Origin: Aralia elata
Taxonomy: Eukaryota; Streptophyta; Magnoliopsida; Apiales; Araliaceae
DNA length: 64,000 bases
Direction of reading: 5' to 3'
Assembly (NCBI GenBank): GCA_034770075.1
Contig: CM068385.1
Location: forward strand, 56,428,746-56,492,745
Shown piece by piece: positions 22,301 through 32,595 of the stretch. How positions within the stretch are numbered: the first letter of the stretch is position 1; each line of letters opens with the position of its first letter. The translations under genes and the position numbers were made by a program. Under the pieces are notes generated by a model. That model was not told where the DNA came from and made no database searches. It saw only the letters and a program-made list of their open reading frames with translations.

Positions 22301-22860
22301 TAACCAACCGGCGACGATAACCGGGGGTTACGAGATGGGCGACCGGCGACGATACCCGGCCCCGACATGACGATCGACCGGCGACGATAACCGGCGATCA
22401 CGAGATGGATGACCGGCGACGATAACCGGCTCCGACAAGATAACCAACCGGCGACGATAACCGGGGGTTACGAGATGGGCGACCGGCGACGATACCCGGC
22501 CCCGACATGACGATCGACCGGCGACGATAACCGGCGATCACGAGATGGATGACCGGCGACGATAACCGGCTCCGACAAGATAACCAACCGGCGACGATAA
22601 CCGGGGGTTACGAGATGGGCGACCGGCGACGATACCCGGCCCCGACATGACGATCGACCGGCGACGATAACCGGCGATCACGAGATGGATGACCGGCGAC
22701 GATAACCGGCTCCGACAAGATAACCAACCGGCGACGATAACCGGGGGTTACGAGATGGGTGACCGGCGACGATACCCGGCCCCGACGAGACAATTGACCG
22801 GCGACGATAACCGGCGATTACGAGATGGATGTCCGGCGACGAAAACCGGCTCCGACAAGC
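22301..22860 (+). repeat. 140-bp higher-order repeat array in R6
   Basis: Four units start at exactly 22301, 22441, 22581 and 22721. Each unit contains four 35-bp subunits sharing ACCGGCGACGATAACCGG with distinct linkers, so the arrangement is 4 x 35 bp. The last unit is the most diverged. Degenerate subunits (CCGGATACGAGACCCGG) reappear at 23125-23180. It directly adjoins the 101-bp array. Confidence 0.92.
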
Positions 22861-23379
22861 GGTGACACCTGTAGAATCGTATCAAAAGACTGTACAGGGG
22901 TCATTTTTCATTTTAAATGTTGTGTCACATGCATTGAATAAGTGATAATTCTGTACGTGATCCATGCAGGTTAGGTGGCAAGGTCCTAGCCTATCAGAGT
23001 CAAAAGCAATGGTTGCCAAGAATGATGTGCGAGGACGAATTCCAAGGATGCCCTTCAAAGCTAGTCAGGAGAATAACTTCTTTTGATGACAATGGGATGG
23101 AATAAGGTGATTACGAGAGGGGTGGCCGGATATGAGACCCGACATTCACAGGACAATCGACCGGATACGAGACCCGGCGATTACGAGACGAGCGACAGGT
23201 TAGGGATTGATGCATTGACACCTTTACGAATGTGTTGCATGCCTTACATCTTGCGTTACATCATAAGTTGTATGTGTTGCACTGTCATTCTTATGCACTG
23301 TCATTCATGCATCGTGTGTCTACTTCTTTATCATGTTCATTTCATTTAACATTTCATAAACATGATAAAGAGGGGCAGC
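22861..23379 (+). other. R6 3' region and polypurine tract
   Basis: No gene. It begins with the second copy of the CAGGGGTCATTT...ATGCAGGT module (about 22873-22972), has degenerate copies of the 35-bp subunit, and ends in the purine-rich AAAGAGGGGCAGC (23367-23379), the PPT immediately before the 3' LTR. Confidence 0.75.
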
Positions 23380-25425
23380 TGTAGACACCCAAATTTTGCG
23401 CTTCGTATACTAACCATGACAGGAGGGCGAAATCGTCAAATGAACCGGCCTGTGAGAGCGAGGGATGCACAAGTGCGAACACTCGACGCCACCGCGACGA
23501 TTTACAACCGAAACCGACGTGACAGCAGGGCCGTCCGAAATGAGCATGCCCGAATGATGCGGCACGTCTCCCAGTGATTCCCGGACTGCAAAATACAAAC
23601 CTGTCGGCGAAAACTGACGTCACGACACGCGAATCGAGGTGCGGCACAGAAATCGAGAAAATCAGCCCACCCAGCCGCGGATTGATCTGCGGCCAAACGA
23701 TTAAAATAATGGTGGTGCGCACGGGACTCGAAACCAGGAAACCAGCTGAGTGCGATGGGGGTGGGCCAGCCAGCCGCAGATCTATCTGCGGCCAGCCGCG
23801 GATCTATCTGCGGCTGCCCTAAGGCAGCCTATTTCAGCTCAGTTTCTTCATTTCATCCAGGGGAGAGAGCAGCAGGCGGCGAGAGGAGAAAAAATAGCAG
23901 CAGCAGCTCGGGAAAGGAGAGAAAAAGAGAGAAAATAGTGAGGAATTGTAGCCATTTGTGAGATTATATATCATATATTTTCTACTCTACTCAATATATA
24001 AGTTCATACAATTTGTGAGGATCATTTGCAAGGTAAAAAACCCTTTGTTATAGCATTTTGTCATACCATTTTTGTTAAGCTTGTATCACCCGAATCATAT
24101 TAAATGTAGTTATTCTTCTATATTGTTGTGGATCCATGGATTGAGGGCTATTAATGAGGGTTCCCAATGGAACGAAATTCCTCCTAATGGCCCGATGATA
24201 TCCATTTGGTGAATTTTAGCTCGTTGTAACGATATATTGTGCATAGACTGTTTAGATTGCTATTCTTAGGATCTTGTGGGTGTGTGGCGATTTTGGATGT
24301 GAGCCTAGGAAAACGACCCCGTGGTCCAAATCCGATGATGGACATCTTTTGATATATGTAATAAATTCGATGTACCTTTCATTGTAAATATGTAATCGTC
24401 GGGCCTTAAAACGACGCCAAGGCGAGAATCGTGTTTAAGGCCCCGAAATAGTGAAACTTGTGATTGTAGGCGTTTGGGGTTATTTTGATGGCTTACATGC
24501 CCATGAATAGCCCCGACGCGTGTTTATGCTTGATTTGATTTATGACACAAAATTGATTTCAAAGTTAAACGATAAGATTTTCATAAAATCAATCAAACTA
24601 GGCTATTAGCATCACGAGGTTAATAAATGGGAAGTGCTAATGGTTGTCGATTTCTATTTCAAACGAGAAAGTTAAAGAAAATCGTTTTCAAATATCATAA
24701 GGAATGATTTTGTCAAATAATTGACGTTTTATTAAACCGTTGTGCATAAGGTTAAAGAGATTCTAGAAGTTGCCCATCGTTTGAGTTACGAAAGCAACGT
24801 ATAGATCTCGATTCCTATTTTGGCGAAGGTTTAAAACTCTTGTTTCACCAAAACGACGCCTAATGAAAATCTCGTAGTTTTGACAAATTAAAATCAAACC
24901 TTTCTTATAAAGAATCAAGCTTTCTCGTATGAATCGAAGGACATTCCGAAGCATTCTCAAATCAAGGCACGATTTTCCCTAAAAAATCCAAATGATTCTT
25001 TCATACAAACTCACCACAACATTCACGTAGGCACACACACACACACACGCGCGCACACGCACACGTTTCATGAATTAAAGGATAGGAAAGCATCAAGATT
25101 GTGGTAACCGTGTTTCACGGAAGTCGAGGGGTGCCTAACACCTTCCCCTCACTTAAGCAAGCCCCCGAACTCTATGAATCTCGATTCGCAGACCAAATTA
25201 ATTCGGAGTCACATATGAGCCAGCGATTTATAAAAAAACGAAAACTCGGATGAGTTGGTACATCCATTTCAAATATACCAACTGGCGACTCTGGTTAATT
25301 GGCTCATCATAAAACACGATCTTTCAAAACCCCGTCGACATCAATGCCGACCTTTTTCCCAAAATCACCTAAAAGGCTAAAAATAGGAAAAGGGAAAGAT
25401 AAGACGAGAAAAACCGGCGTCGACA
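23380..25425 (+). repeat. R6 3' LTR
   Basis: TGTAGACACCC... to ...GTCGACA, 2,046 bp, nearly identical to 15180-17234. It is followed by the TSD tctct and then by the resumed R5 LTR. Confidence 0.95.
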
Positions 25426-25430
25426 TCTCT

Positions 25431-27026
25431 TATATAGTAGAAAATATACTTTTATAAGCAGTTACTATGTCCGAATTTCTTCAACTATTTAGTAAAAATA
25501 TTCATTTTATAAGCAGTTATAATGCTGAAATTTTCTCAAATATAATAGCCGAATATTCATTTTATAAGCAGTTATAATGCTGAAATTTTCTCAAATATAA
25601 AAGCCGAATATTCATTTTGCAAGCAGTTATAATGCTCAATTTATTTTAAATATAATTGAAAAATATTCATTCTATAAGTAGTTATACTGCTAAAATTAGT
25701 TCATTTATTATAAAAGAAGTCTTATTTATATGCGATTATGATACCCGAAATAAAACTTAAAAGATTTAATCGTTAAACGCTTAATTGGTCTACCTGAACT
25801 TATAATCGTGTAGGATTTACGACGAACGTGTAGACTGTTATATTTATCTGTAAAAGATATACGAGGCAAGTCTCCGAACCTTATTACATTTAAGCAATTC
25901 ATTTATGTCTTGCTATCAATTATTGTGAAGTTATTGCTACTTGTTCAGCATAACTTAAGAAATGAATCATTTATTGACTGTTTGAGCTTAAATTTGTTGT
26001 GTCAAACCAAATTGTTTTGGTACGACATCTATACTGAGTAAAAGGGACACCGTGGATGGAAGGTGGTCCGACAAACCTTCAGATAAGGTTTAAATTGGCA
26101 ATTCAATGAATTGACCAATATTGGCAATTAACTTAAATTGACCAAAAATGTGGTAGGATGATATGCATACTCCTAGGATATTGGTGAGGCTGATCACCTA
26201 CCAGATATCCGAACTCAAAGAGGTTCTAAGTCATTGAAGACTGACAGGACAATTTGAAATATATGGTTCCGGTACAGAACCCTCAGTATCAATTATACAT
26301 CACCTGATATCTTTCAAATCAAACACACTGTGTTTACATTTTTAAATGAACTTGCTGAGCATTTGTAGCTCATTCTTGCGCATATCTTCTTTTGCAGCTT
26401 TAAATGATATCCCTGGCACTTCTGAGGCAGATAAAGGAAAAGGGCATGCTTACTCGTTTTATTAGCTGCTTTTGAATAATCTAAGTCTTTAAAAGGCTTT
26501 TGTTGTAATAACTTAGTACTGAAAACAATGTAATCGAACCAAATGTTATGTAATATATTATGATCCTTTATTTCATCGATTGCGGTGTACTCTGATCTTT
26601 ATTTCATTTAGCATAGTTGTACTAAGTTAGATACAATATCTATACGAACTATACATCTGAATGAGGGTATCTAAATGATGTTGAAAGTCCTATAAGCTCT
26701 GAGGTTACACTTAATGAGCGCCGGTAAGGTGCCATCTTTACCGGAATGCGCCCCTCAGTTCTATGGACAATCTTATCATTAATACTGTGAATGTCAGATA
26801 GGTAGGGAATATAAATATGAAAGAGGTATTCATTAGATATGAATCTATACATCCAAGTGAGGGTATCCAAACACAGACAACGTTCTGACCGGAACTAGTA
26901 CCTGTTATGGGATACTGTGAACCTTGGATAGATAGAAGTCACATTTTATTGAATATTTATAGTTATATAGTTTCACGTGAGCACCAGATCTGCTACAGGG
27001 GAGTGTAGTGATTTGGGGGCGTCACA
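25431..27026 (+). repeat. R5 5' LTR, second part
   Basis: It resumes with tatatagtag..., matching 33656 onward of the intact 3' LTR, and ends ...GGGGGCGTCACA. It includes a roughly 53-bp repeat carrying ATAAGCAGTTATAATG, a stem-loop TGAGC-ATTTGTA-GCTCA at 26356-26372 and an acceptor-like cttcttttgcag at about 26387-26398. Confidence 0.93.
25436..25690. repeat. Roughly 53-bp tandem repeat in R5 LTR
   Basis: ATAAGCAGTTATAATG-type blocks recur about every 50-55 bp. Two lie before the R6 insertion (about 15090 and 15151) and about five after it, separated by AT-rich AATATTCATTTT spacers. The 3' LTR array lies at about 33560-33915. Confidence 0.8.
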
Positions 27027-27029
27027 AGT

Positions 27030-27041
27030 TGGTATCAAAGT
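27030..27041 (+). other. R5 primer-binding site
   Basis: TGGTATCAAAGT, three bases after the LTR end, is a variant of the initiator-methionine tRNA primer site. Confidence 0.8.
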
Positions 27042-27198
27042 TGTAGATTATAGCTCTAAGGTAGTTAGGAAATACCTTAGGATATAGTCTTTGAGTCCGT
27101 AAAATACTTAATCATACATAAAATAATCTTAAAAGCTTTATCTTATGTGTAAATTTGTTTCCCCATAAATACTAAATAAATTAAAATTCTTTTGTAGG

Positions 27199-27774
27199 AT
27201 GACAGGAGTAGGTCAACACATAGGATGGTTATCAGACAGTGAGCCCGATGAGGTGTCTGATTATGAGCCGGCTACACCTGAGCTAGATTTAGAAGATGAA
27301 GACCCAGAGGAGGAGGAACTTATCCATGACGAGGAGATATTAGAGGCAGAGGAGGCAGAGAATCCTGTAGATGGGCAGTTAGTAGACCCTGATTCTGAGG
27401 AGGATATTGGAGCAGGTCAGATGATGCGTGTCGATAGACACGAAGAGATAGTTGTTGAGTTGGTACAGCAGTCGACGGTAGAGCTAGAGGCTGCTAATTC
27501 CCGGGCAAACATAGCGGCAGGATTATTGGAGGGTGAGCGAGATACGACTCGGCGTCTGAGGACACTTCTTCAGGCCACTCAGAGGGAGAAACAGGAGGCA
27601 CAGATGCAGGCATACAGAGCCGATAGGAAGAGTAAAGCGGCATTTAATGGCCTAGAGCGACGAGTATTTAGGTATCCGGTGGAAGAAGAGAAGGAGGATT
27701 ATATGATCGATAGAGCAGTAGTCGGTCATATGATACGAGATGCTTATAAGGGGATGCGTGATAGCGCCGTTTAG
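27199..27774 (+). CDS. R5 accessory ORF upstream of gag (acidic, coiled-coil)
   Basis: An intact 191-codon frame from ATG 27199, placed 172 bp after the LTR and 212 bp before the gag ATG. The start directly follows an acceptor-like cttttgtag. Residues about 10-75 are strongly acidic (runs such as DEDPEEEELIHDEE). Residues about 85-160 have heptad-like spacing and high helix propensity, consistent with a coiled coil. The C-terminus is mixed. There is no signal peptide, membrane segment, zinc finger or enzyme motif. R4 has a positional counterpart of about 183 codons with the same layout but little obvious sequence identity. Its role is unknown. Possibilities are a Gag-interacting or nucleic-acid chaperone-like protein, but nothing here shows it. 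It overlaps no other domain and is more open than chance would give in this AT-rich DNA. Confidence 0.75.
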   Translation: MTGVGQHIGWLSDSEPDEVSDYEPATPELDLEDEDPEEEELIHDEEILEAEEAENPVDGQLVDPDSEEDIGAGQMMRVDRHEEIVVELVQQSTVELEAANSRANIAAGLLEGERDTTRRLRTLLQATQREKQEAQMQAYRADRKSKAAFNGLERRVFRYPVEEEKEDYMIDRAVVGHMIRDAYKGMRDSAV

Positions 27775-27986
27775 TAGTGTTTAAGTTATGTGTTGTACTT
27801 AGTACGATATCAAAATTTTGAATTGTAAAATAGGAAATCCTTGTAATAACTAGTAGTAGTATAACTACTAGTCGGATATGTAATCGTTGTTGCATGTTAT
27901 ATACAAGTTGAGTTTATATAATCAAATTGTTAGTTCTATGTAAGCATATCTTTGTATTTATACTTGCTTTTCTTTATTTTAGAACC
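27775..27986 (+). promoter_or_regulatory. R5 spacer with splice-acceptor-like site before gag
   Basis: No gene. A long pyrimidine run ends in tttctttattttag at 27982, four bases before the gag ATG. R4 has the same feature (ttttgtttattcag before ATG 36282). The match to a plant 3' splice site suggests that gag may be expressed from a spliced RNA that skips the accessory ORF. This is inferred, not shown. Confidence 0.45.
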
Positions 27987-29399
27987 ATGGCATCAGGACG
28001 AAGAGCCCAAGCCCGAACTGAGACCACCGAACCAAATCCCACACAACAATTAGTAAATATCCTCTTAGAAACCTTACAAAATCGTCCACCACATCAACCT
28101 ACCACAGTTAATCCACAGAGTACTATGTTCAAAGACTTTAAACTGGTAGGATCGCCTGAATTTAAGGGAGCCACGGAACCTATTGAGGCACAAACTTGGG
28201 TTACCGAGATGGAGAAGGTTTTCGTGGTAACTAATGTCGGCGAAGATCAAAAGACGGTCTTTGCCACCTTTTTCCTCAAAGGTGAGGCGAACCATTGGTG
28301 GGAAAATACTAAAATTCGTGCGGGTGAAGGTATAATTCCTTGGACTAGATTTAAGGAACTATTTTTCGAAAATTACTTTCCCCAATCAATGCAGGATCGT
28401 ATGGAGGTACGATTCCTAGAATTGAAACAAGGGGAACTTACCGTATCCCAGTATACGGCTAAGTTCAATGAGTTAGCTAGGTTTGCCCCACACCAGGTTA
28501 GTACAGAGGTAAGGAAGACTAGAAGGTACGAAGAGGGATTGAAACCCCAAATTCGTAGCAAGTTGTCAGTGTTCCAAGTGAGAACTTTTCCTGAAATTCT
28601 CGAGAAAGCTATTATAGCTGAAAATGAGAATGAAGCTTTAATAAAATTTCATAAGGAGAAAAGGAGTTTGAATGAAGGAGGGAAGTTTAAAGGAGAAGTT
28701 AGTACAGGGGGTACTAATAATAACAAGAGGAAGTGGGATGCCACTGTTCCTACAGACTTTGTGAGGAGAGGTAACAATTACAACAATAACAACAGAAACC
28801 AGAATAGTAATAATAAGGTGGTACGTTGTGTTATATGTGGAAAGAATCATGCGGGAGTATGTCGCCACAGAGTAATTACTTGTTACCATTGTGGACAAGA
28901 GGGATATCTTTCCCCTAACTGTCCCAAAAAGAGTAATGATAATACTCGTCCGGGTAACCCGAATGTTACGTATTATACTTGTGGTGCAACTGGGCATGTG
29001 TCTAGGAATTGCCCGAGAAATAGAAACCAACTTGGGGGAGGAAATCAAGTCCCAAACAATAACACTAGACCAACAGTAGCAGGAGCTGGAGGTCCAGGTC
29101 GTCCAACAGCAAGAACGTTTAATATGACGACGAGGGATGCTGTTGCTGCACCGGACGTGGTAACAGGTATCATCCCTATCGGCACTTTAAATGGATATGT
29201 GTTGTTCGATTCTGGTGCTACTTGTTCATTTGTGTCTAATGACTTTGCTAAGAAATTGACAATGCCATGCGAAGATTTAGATATACCTTTTAATGTGGAA
29301 ATCGCAAACAATGAGATAATTCCCGTCAAAACAGTATATAAGAATTGTGCCGTAGAGATTAAGGGACACAAGTTTCTTGTGAACCTCATTCCCATATAA
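27987..29399 (+). CDS. gag: R5 Gag and protease
   Basis: ATG 27987 (MASGRRAQAR...) was chosen because it opens the conserved frame just after the acceptor-like site. Residues about 50-220 are the retrotransposon Gag domain (FKDFKLVGSPEF, EANHWWEN, FKELFFENYFP). Three zinc knuckles follow: CVICGKNHAGVC (about 281), CYHCGQEGYLSPNC (about 299, with Tyr where His is usual) and a third at about 332. The aspartic protease active site LFDSGATCS is at about 406-414. Gag forms the virus-like particle and packages RNA; the protease cleaves the polyprotein. The frame stops at TAA 29397-29399, where R4 has an Arg codon (CGC), so the stop is probably a mutation rather than a normal end. Confidence 0.92.
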   Translation: MASGRRAQARTETTEPNPTQQLVNILLETLQNRPPHQPTTVNPQSTMFKDFKLVGSPEFKGATEPIEAQTWVTEMEKVFVVTNVGEDQKTVFATFFLKGEANHWWENTKIRAGEGIIPWTRFKELFFENYFPQSMQDRMEVRFLELKQGELTVSQYTAKFNELARFAPHQVSTEVRKTRRYEEGLKPQIRSKLSVFQVRTFPEILEKAIIAENENEALIKFHKEKRSLNEGGKFKGEVSTGGTNNNKRKWDATVPTDFVRRGNNYNNNNRNQNSNNKVVRCVICGKNHAGVCRHRVITCYHCGQEGYLSPNCPKKSNDNTRPGNPNVTYYTCGATGHVSRNCPRNRNQLGGGNQVPNNNTRPTVAGAGGPGRPTARTFNMTTRDAVAAPDVVTGIIPIGTLNGYVLFDSGATCSFVSNDFAKKLTMPCEDLDIPFNVEIANNEIIPVKTVYKNCAVEIKGHKFLVNLIPI

Positions 29400-32300
29400 C
29401 TAGGGGAATTTGATATAATCTTAGGAATGGATTGGCTGGTAAATTATAATGCAATAATTGACTGCCAGCGGAAGCGAGTGAATCTAGTGACTGCTTCAAA
29501 GTCAAAAGTAGTGTTCAACGGTGGTTGTTCACCTAAACGATCTCACTGTCTGACAGTAATGCAAGCAAAGAGATTGCTTAGGAAGGGTTATACTGGCTAT
29601 TTGGCCTACATCGTAGATACTCGAAAAGAAGGAGTAAAGCTAGATCAAATACCTGTAGTTAGAGAATTTTCGGATGTATTTCCAGATGATTTACCAGGTT
29701 TACCTCCGGATAGAGAGATCGAATTTGTTATTGATCTAGCGCCGGGTACGGCACCAGTTTCCAAGGCACCGTACAGAATGGCACCTATAGAGTTGAAGGA
29801 GTTACTTGTGCAGCTACAAGAACTCTTAGATAAAAAGTACATACAACCTAGTGTTTCACCTTGGGGAGCACCGATGTTGTTTGTAAAGAAGAAGGATGGA
29901 ACGTTAAGGTTATGCATCGACTATAGAGAATTAAATAAGTTAACGATAAAGAACAAATATCCTTTACCACGAATTGATGATTTGTTTGACCAGTTGAAAG
30001 GGGCCGAACACTTTTCGAAGATCGACCTACGATCAGGTTATCATCAATTAAAGGTAAGAAAAGAAGATGTGCCGAAGACAGCGTTTAGGACACGCTACGG
30101 ACATTATGAGTTTCTTGTGATGTCTTTTGGATTAACAAATGCGCCGGCAGTATTCATGGACATGATGAACCGAGTGTTTAAACCATGCTTAGACAAATAT
30201 GTCGTAGTATTCATTGACGATATTTTAGTATACTCGAGAACAAAGGAGGAGCATGCTGAACACTTAAGAAGCGTATTAGAGATATTATGCAAGGAACAAC
30301 TTTATGTAAAGTTTTCCAAGTGTGAATTCTGGTTGGAACGAGTCCAATTCTTGGGTCATGTGATTGACAAGAATGGAATAGCGGTAGATCCAGCAAAGAT
30401 AGAAGCGGTTGTAAATTGGGAACAACCAAGAACACCAACAGAAGTAAGAAGTTTTCTCGGTTTAGCAGGGTATTATCGGCGTTTTATACAAGATTTTTCA
30501 AAGATAGCGACCCCGCTAACCAATTTGACTCGAAAGACGGTAAAGTACGTCTGGACAGACAAATGTGAAGAAAGCTTCCAAGAGTTGAAGAAGCGGTTAA
30601 GTATGGCACCAGTGTTATCTTTACCAGATGATACAGGAGGTCTCATTGTTTATAGTGATGCATCACACAAAGGATTAGGATGTGTGTTAATGCAACATGG
30701 GAAGGTAATTGCATATGCATCAAGACAACTCAAAGATTATGAGAAGAGGTATCCTACGCATGATCTTGAGTTAGCTGCAGTAGTATTTGCCTTGAAAATA
30801 TGGAGGCATTATTTGTACGGGGAGAAATGTGAAATATATACAGATCATAAGAGTCTGAAATATATTTTCACACAGAAGGAGTTAAACATGAGGCAGAGGA
30901 GATGGCTAGAGTTGATAAAGGATTTCGATTGTGAGATCTTATATCATCCAGGGAAAGCCAACGTCGTAGCAGACGCATTGAGTCGGAAGAACCAAGAGAA
31001 GTTAAATGTAGTGACCAATAACGAAGTATTGACAAAAGAGTTTGACAAACTTGAGATCAAGGTGGTAGTTTCAGTTAACTCTACCGAGAAGTTATTTGTC
31101 ATGGAGGGTAATTCGACTTTATTGGATAGAATCAAGGAACTACAAGCAACAGATGTAGAGTGTCAGAAGTATAAGGCAGAAATGACTCATAAAAAGAATG
31201 TTAAGTTTAGAGTGGATAAGGATGGAGTACTAAGATACGAAAATAGAATTTGGGTACCTTCAGTACAAGAACTAAAAGACAAAATACTGAATGAAGCCCA
31301 TAGTTCTAAATTCGCTGTACATCCAGGAAGTACAAAGATGTATAAAGACCTGAGCCAACATTTTTGGTGGTCTAACATGAAAAGAGAGATAGCGGAGTGG
31401 GTAAGTAAATGTTTAACATGTCAAAGGGTTAAAGCTGAACATCAGAAACCAAGTGGATTATTACAGCCCTTAGAAATTCCTGAGTGGAAGTGGGAGCATA
31501 TTACCATGGATTTTGTAGTTGGCCTTCCAACCACACAAAAGGGTCACAATGCCATTTGGGTAATTGTAGATCGTCTTACCAAATCAGCTCATTTCCTACC
31601 CATAAAAATCAACTTCGGTCTAGATCAGTTAGCCAGACTTTACATCAATGAAGTTATTTCTAGACATGGCGTCCCTGTTTCTATAGTATCAGACCGAGAT
31701 TCACGATTTACTTCGAATTTTTGGACAAGTCTCCAGAAAAATTTAGGAACTCAGTTGAGACTAAGTACAGCATACCATCCACAAACTGACGGTCAGAGTG
31801 AGAGAACCATTCAGACATTGGAAGACATGTTGCGCTCTTGCATCATGGATTTCAAGGGAAGTTGGGAGGATCAATTACCTTTGGTAGAATTTGCATACAA
31901 CAATAGCTACCATACCAGCATAGGAATGCCACCATTTGAAGCCCTATATAGAAGAAAATGTCGAACACCTTTATGTTGGGATGAGGTCAGAGAGCGACAA
32001 ATGTTAGGACCCGAAATAGTTCAACAAACCGCTGAGGTAATTCGAATTATACGAGAAAGATTGCAAGCGTCTCAAGATCGACAGAAGAAATATGCAGATC
32101 AACACAGGAAGCTACAAGATTTTGATATCGGTAGTCACGTGTTTTTAAAAGTTTCTCCGTGAAAAGGTAAAATACGTTTCGGCAAGAAAGGAAAATTAAG
32201 CCCACGATTTATTGGACCATTCCAAATATTGAGAAAGATAGGTGAAGTAGCTTATGAGGTAGCTTTACCTCCTGAGTTAGAACATATCCATAACGTGTTT

Positions 32301-32546
32301 CATGTGTCCGTGTTACGACCATATAAACCTGATTATAAACACGTTATCGATTATGAACCTATTCAGATCGAGAAAGATTTATCTTATGAGGAAGTTCCTA
32401 TCGAAATCATAGATAGGAAAGAACAACATCTACGCAATAAAGTGATACCTTCAGTCAAAGTTATTTGGAGGAATCAAAACATAGAGGAAGCTACGTGGGA
32501 GCTCGAGAGTAAAATGCGAGATAATTACCCACACTTATTTTTATAA
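29400..32546 (+). pseudogene. pol: R5 RT, RNase H, integrase and chromodomain
   Basis: Same frame as gag. Protease tail GMDWL (about 29427), RT with LRLCIDYRELNK and the catalytic FIDD (30210-30221), RNase H (YSDASHKGLGCVL, TDHKSLKYIF, NVVADALSR), integrase zinc domain (HPGSTKMYKDL...CLTCQR) and catalytic core with all three acidic residues (MDFVVGL; VSDRD with Asp at 31692-31694; SERTIQTLED). The tail has HNVFHVSVLRPY and a chromodomain-like segment VKVIWRN...EEATWELE. One more stop, TGA at 32160-32162, replaces the Trp of SPWKGK (TGG to TGA). With only two nonsense changes against full length it is nearly intact, but as it stands it cannot make the whole polyprotein without readthrough. Confidence 0.93.
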
Positions 32547-32559
32547 TAATTTGTATTGT

Positions 32560-32595
32560 AATTTCGAGGACGAAATTCTTATTAGTGGGGGTGAA
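32560..32595 (+). other. R5 GAGGACGAA box and polypurine tract
   Basis: TTTCGAGGACGAAATTC (about 32562-32578) is followed by AGTGGGGGTGAA (32584-32595) and the 3' LTR. The PPT primes plus-strand DNA synthesis. The upstream box is also found in R4, R7 and R8. Confidence 0.8.

Larger units (their letters stand above)
15180..25425 (+). mobile_element. R6: Tat-like, decayed or non-autonomous LTR retrotransposon
   Basis: Bounded by a perfect TSD tctct (15175-15179 and 25426-25430). LTRs 15180-17234 and 23380-25425 differ by about eight substitutions and several 1-2-base indels by eye (about 0.4 percent). The 6.1-kb interior has an Arg-tRNA-type primer site and a PPT but no intact gene. It holds only RNase H and integrase scraps, three tandem arrays and several poly-A tracts. 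It must have moved with proteins supplied by a relative, since its coding region is much older in decay than its LTR divergence. Confidence 0.92.

Noticed and set aside
21490..22401. Long minus-strand frames of up to 303 codons open in all three frames
   Set aside because: They come from the 101-bp tandem array, whose unit happens to lack stops on this strand. The peptide simply repeats and shifts frame with A-tract length.
21506..22860. Regularly spaced repeats that could suggest a CRISPR array
   Set aside because: The spacers are themselves repeated, units are 101 and 140 bp, and the context is a plant retrotransposon.
29397..29399. TAA between protease and RT in R5 as programmed readthrough
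   Set aside because: R4 has an Arg codon at the same place and the frame is continuous, so a point mutation is more likely than recoding.
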